Positions 6,834 to 7,959 of a DNA stretch of 7,959 bases are shown one piece after another (positions within the stretch are counted from its first letter, which is position 1; every line of letters starts with the position of its first letter). The DNA is taken from positions 1 to 7,959 of the forward strand of contig BNUY01000137.1 of assembly GCA_025997715.1 (NCBI GenBank). Reading direction: 5' to 3'. A program made the translations under genes and the position numbers. The DNA comes from Spirochaetia bacterium (GTDB lineage: Bacteria; Spirochaetota; Spirochaetia; Treponematales; Breznakiellaceae). The notes under the pieces were generated by a model. That model saw only the letters and a program-made list of their open reading frames with translations. It was not told where the DNA came from and did not search any database.

Positions 6834-6842
6834 TACCCCCCC

Positions 6843-7349
6843 TCACATCCCGTTTACCTCGTTCAATTCCCGAACCCGCTTTGCAACCTTCGCCTCATAC
6901 CGTGATTCAAGAAACCTGTTCAGAAAAAACAGCGCACGTTCCCTGTCCTCCGCGTAGTATTGGTACAGGTCGGCGATAAACAGGTCCAGGTAGGGGGCGT
7001 TTTTTTCCGTTTCCGCCGCCGTGGTGTTTCCCTTTCCGGTGGTCCTGAACCGTTCCACCGTGATGTCCCGGGTGCGCAGTAAATCGCGGATCATGGCAAA
7101 GCCGTCCTCCGCAGAAAATTCCGCCGGTGATTCCGGACCCTGGTCCCGCAGATCCCTTGCCAGGTTTTCCAACCGGGAAAGATAGCCTTGAGAAAGGGGC
7201 TGTATTTCGCTTGCCGCATTCCGGTAATGATCCATGGATTCAATGATGCTATGGATTTCCCGGATACTGCCAATAAAAATAAATATGAAAACAGCGGAAA
7301 GGGTCAGGTGAAAAAGGGGAATTAACAAAGTAGTTTTGCTATTTTTCAT
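6843..7349 (-). CDS. Membrane-anchored PilO/GspM-like assembly protein
   Basis: A 168-residue protein with a short basic N-terminus, one transmembrane helix (about residues 8-28, LLIPLFHLTLSAVFIFIFIG), then a charged helical region (about 29-70) and a segment MIRDLLRTRDITVERFRTTG (about 85-104). That architecture, and its place directly after a PilN-like gene, fits PilO/GspM, which pairs with PilN/GspL in the inner-membrane platform of type IV pili or type II secretion. Sequence similarity is weak in this family, so the name rests largely on context. The C-terminal 50 residues (APYLDLFIADLYQYYAED, then RERALFFLNRFLESRYEAK) look like a TPR-type helix pair, not the usual ferredoxin-like end. 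The start overlaps the upstream gene's end by 11 bases, with GGGAGGA (7359-7365) 9 bases before the ATG. Confidence 0.5.
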   Translation of the reverse strand: MKNSKTTLLIPLFHLTLSAVFIFIFIGSIREIHSIIESMDHYRNAASEIQPLSQGYLSRLENLARDLRDQGPESPAEFSAEDGFAMIRDLLRTRDITVERFRTTGKGNTTAAETEKNAPYLDLFIADLYQYYAEDRERALFFLNRFLESRYEAKVAKRVRELNEVNGM

Positions 7350-7842
7350 GGCCGCTTATCCTCCCTGAAATAGTGAATTGCTCCCCGGAAGTATTTGACG
7401 GGGAAGCCTGGTGCAGGGTTACTCCGCTAAAATAACCGGAACCCTGTAGCGATTGTAACACCCCGATTGAATCGCCCCCCTCGGCTTCCAGATTGAAGGT
7501 ATCCCCCTGTAGTACCAGGGATTTTATCCAGGCCTCCTTTAGGCAGGATTGAATTTGGGAAAGGATCCCATAGGGATTACGCTGCGTATCCTTGATCCCC
7601 CTTTGCCGTGATACTAATTCCGTAATTTCCCCCTCCAGCCGTTCCGCCTCCTTCCGTCTTTGAGCTTGCTCCTGACGATACCCTTTCAGCCGGTACAGTT
7701 CCCGGTTTGTTTTCACGGTGATTATATGCAGGGATAGTAACAGGGCAATACAATTTAAGGCCGCCAGTACCCGTATGCTTCCCCTGCGATGGATCAGGGA
7801 ACGGCTTTTTGTATCGTTAAAGACGCCCGCGTTTTTTAATCT
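7339..7842 (-). pseudogene. PilN/GspL-like assembly protein, 5' end lost
   Basis: The frame is open from 7842 to the TAG at 7339-7341 (167 residues). It shows a short basic lead (TKSRSLIHRRGSIR), a transmembrane helix (about 25-43, VLAALNCIALLLSLHIITV), a charged coiled coil (about 47-85), and a C-terminal domain with AWIKSLVLQGDTFNLEAEG and FSGVTLHQASPS, the PilN/GspL-C pattern. PilN spans the inner membrane and pairs with PilO in the pilus or secretion platform. There is no ATG, GTG or TTG between the in-frame stop at 7843-7845 and the GTG at 7716. That GTG has no ribosome site and would delete the membrane helix, so it is not a credible natural start. The usual N-terminal INLLP-type peptide is missing, and hairpin-rich repeat sequence begins exactly there. 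The gene is therefore likely truncated by insertion or rearrangement; a sequence error in the A6 run near 7832-7837 is the alternative. Confidence 0.6.
7359..7365 (-). promoter_or_regulatory. Ribosome binding site of the PilO-like gene
   Basis: GGGAGGA on the minus strand, 9 bases before the ATG at 7349 and inside the 3' end of the PilN-like gene. It supports this start and translational coupling of the pair. Confidence 0.65.
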
Positions 7843-7959
7843 CTAAGGGTATAATTCCCCGCCCTTTAGGGCGTAAAGCTGGGGGTGTGGGGGATATGTT
7901 CCCCCACGTGCGCAAAGATTTCAAAGAGAAATCTTCAATACCTCGCCCTTTAGGGCGAG
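7843..7959. repeat. Hairpin-array repeat, possible insertion-element end
   Basis: Four stem-loops are packed into about 100 bases: CGCCCT/AGGGCG (7860-7873), GTGGGGGA/TCCCCCAC (7887-7907), AAGATTTC/GAAATCTT (7915-7935) and CTCGCCCT/AGGGCGAG (7942-7959). The first and last are copies of one unit: AATTCCCCGCCCTTTAGGGCG (7853-7873) and 7937-7957 agree at 19 of 21 bases, 84 bp apart. The CGCCCTTTAGGGCG core with a G/C-rich flank resembles end hairpins of IS200/IS605-type elements and of dispersed intergenic repeats. No transposase is visible, and the last palindrome reaches the window edge. It abuts the truncated PilN-like frame. Confidence 0.6.

Larger units (their letters stand above)
6399..6842. 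other. Intergenic stretch between the LRR and PilO-like genes
   Basis: These 444 bases hold no convincing gene. From the left they contain the LRR ribosome site, an AT-rich stretch (about 6413-6545) where the LRR promoter should lie but no well-spaced -35/-10 pair stands out, the copied PII-like tail (6571-6624), about 50 bases without recognisable content, and the large palindrome (6674-6833). Composition shifts sharply from AT-rich to GC-rich near 6550, consistent with a junction of unrelated sequences. Confidence 0.6.

Noticed and set aside
7714..7716. GTG at 7716 as the natural start of the PilN-like gene
   Set aside because: It lacks a ribosome site and would remove the transmembrane helix encoded in frame just upstream.
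7853..7959. CRISPR array
   Set aside because: Only two repeat copies, each itself a full palindrome, with an 84-bp structured spacer and no cas gene; this does not fit CRISPR.

Overview
The window looks like chromosome of a spirochaete, most likely a Treponema-type organism of medium-high GC. The grounds are a lipoprotein-type efflux adaptor without the usual helical hairpin (the form known from spirochaetes such as Borrelia BesA), a short BspA-type leucine-rich-repeat protein with a YTGTF C-terminus, and pilus/secretion-type PilN/PilO-like genes. This assignment is inference; the window has no rRNA or tRNA marker.

Positions 1-5791 hold one plus-strand operon for a tripartite RND efflux pump: the 3' part of a TolC-type outer-membrane channel gene (to 1148), a membrane-fusion lipoprotein (1145-2140), an RND inner-membrane transporter (2153-5405) and a small PII-like partner protein (5402-5791). 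The genes overlap by 4 bases or lie 12 bases apart, so they are translationally coupled. The RND gene is split by a frameshift in a run of nine G (4010-4018). Both halves are otherwise intact, and removing one G (or adding two) restores a 1083-residue protein. The tract may be a phase-variation switch, a recent inactivation or a sequencing error.

Positions 5792-6842 are mosaic. A 13-bp stem-loop (5825-5858) sits between the efflux operon and a convergent, more AT-rich minus-strand gene for a small secreted leucine-rich-repeat protein (5886-6398). Behind that gene lies a diverged copy of the last codons of the PII-like gene (6571-6624), so the LRR gene is flanked by direct repeats about 840 bp apart. 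Next comes a GC-rich palindrome of about 160 nt (6674-6833).

Positions 6843-7842 (minus strand) hold two overlapping genes that resemble PilO/GspM and PilN/GspL assembly proteins. The PilN-like frame is open to 7842 with no usable start codon, so its 5' end appears to be lost. Immediately upstream, 7843-7959 is a dense array of hairpins with two near-identical palindromes 84 bp apart, typical of a dispersed repeat or an insertion-element end. The pilus-like fragment is therefore bounded by repeats on both sides and is probably a remnant.
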